Source: Paragonimus skrjabini miyazakii (lineage: Eukaryota > Platyhelminthes > Trematoda > Plagiorchiida > Troglotrematidae). Taken from it: a stretch of 64,000 bases of DNA. The notes under the pieces were generated by a model. It saw only the letters and a program-made list of their open reading frames with translations, was not told the DNA's origin and searched no databases. The position numbers and the translations under genes were made by a program. Below are positions 63,318-64,000 of the stretch, piece by piece (position 1 is the stretch's first letter; every line of letters starts with the position of its first letter). Where the stretch lies: contig JTDE01000901.1 of NCBI GenBank assembly GCA_014338405.1, positions 8,530 through 72,529 on the forward strand, in the 5' to 3' direction.

Positions 63318-64000
63318 GTAGGTAACTTGTGAACAGACCTACCCCAATATGAATAGTTGCGTATGCCTTCAAAACTGGACATTCCCGTGACTGAATTAAG
63401 TTCTGCAGATATGATTCAAAATATGGGTCCGTTTGTTTTACAATTTTTACTAAACTAAACAACTGAGTTTTTATTTCATTTTCCGAAATACTCACTGCGT
63501 TGAAAAAAACGAGAGCTATGCAAGTAAAAGCTACATTAACTACAGAACAGGCATCGTCTACCAGCCTTAATATGGAAACATCCTGGTGTGATGTTTTAAT
63601 TATGAACTGCATTAAACACATTAGCTCCAAAGTTGATCTCCATACGTACGAAATATGCAACACTACCGAAGTCATATTAGAGCACAGAAGTCAAGGTCAA
63701 CAAATGATAAACACAATTAAAATTATCCAGTTTTAACTATGTAGAACTAACGTTACATTATTAAACGCTGGAAACTTAGCAGCGTACTTTTTGAAATGCA
63801 CTGTATGACTTGTCTTAACTTAGTCATTGTTTTTTCTGAACCTTGAGCGTTTAATTGTTATATCTTTGGCTACGGCATCTAAGCAACGCCTGGTGAACTT
63901 TATATTTGTCCCAAGATTTAGATTTAAAAATTTCTCACTGTAGGTTTCTCATTCTGATAACTAAGTGTCTGTCAATTCATTTAGAAAAAAGTGAATAAGA

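Larger units (their letters stand above)
55713..64000. other. non-coding stretch with a scaffold gap and weak exon candidates
   Basis: Contains the N gap at 59554-59653. Two overlapping open frames at 57439-57866 and a short splice-flanked frame at 63223-63317 are the only coding candidates. The 135-codon minus-strand ORF 63268-63675 has one hydrophobic segment but no recognised family. No further SINE, PLE or LINE copies found by eye. Confidence 0.4.

Noticed and set aside
63268..63675. 135-codon minus-strand ORF with a hydrophobic segment
   Set aside because: With stops at about 7% of codons (my rough estimate at 37% GC), about eight frames of 100 codons or more and roughly half a frame of this length are expected in 64 kb by chance. 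No family was recognised, and it overlaps open frames on the other strand.
1..64000. CRISPR array, operon or bacterial gene structure
   Set aside because: No regularly spaced repeats, no long contiguous ORFs; content is eukaryotic retroelements.
1..64000. Trematode spliced-leader RNA gene or rRNA
   Set aside because: Looked for the schistosome leader core and rRNA-like blocks by eye; none found.

Overview
The window looks like gene-poor intergenic or intronic DNA from a flatworm, most likely a trematode. I infer this from three things: several Penelope-like elements (PLEs) with a fused GIY-YIG endonuclease, a tRNA-related SINE carrying a type I hammerhead ribozyme (the architecture of the schistosome Sm-alpha SINE), and AT-rich DNA (about 37% GC by eye) with three 100-N scaffold gaps. 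No host gene could be established. The species is not determined, and another invertebrate is possible.

Layout. 570-905: SINE copy A (-). 4961-7040: the most complete PLE (PLE-1, +), with reverse transcriptase (RT), linker, GIY-YIG endonuclease and a 3' untranslated region holding a hammerhead relic. 8215-8990 and 9940-10315: two more decayed PLE pieces on the same strand. 12003-12351: SINE copy B (+) with an apparently intact hammerhead. 14705-15000: degenerate SINE copy C (+). 19085-19466: a PLE endonuclease fragment, followed directly by SINE copy D (19485-19751, +). 22405-22605: very decayed SINE copy H. 27988-29897: a minus-strand PLE joined head-to-head to a plus-strand copy of its own 3' end, giving inverted arms of about 350 bp, with a PLE-type tail motif again near 30.43 kb. 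39262-39373: SINE copy E (-), reduced to ribozyme plus tail. 53829-54315: two SINEs head-to-head (F -, G +). 54756-55712: a CR1-like LINE RT remnant (+). The rest holds only short ORFs at about the number expected by chance, simple repeats and a few weak exon candidates.

How the parts relate. PLEs are RT plus GIY-YIG retroelements, and every copy here is broken. The SINEs have no proteins; their A/B boxes imply RNA polymerase III transcription, and the hammerhead would cut the transcript or a multimer of it. The main point of interest is that two unrelated retroelement types here carry hammerheads of different design: a well-preserved one in the SINE (two copies with an intact core) and a previously overlooked relic in the PLE-1 3' UTR.
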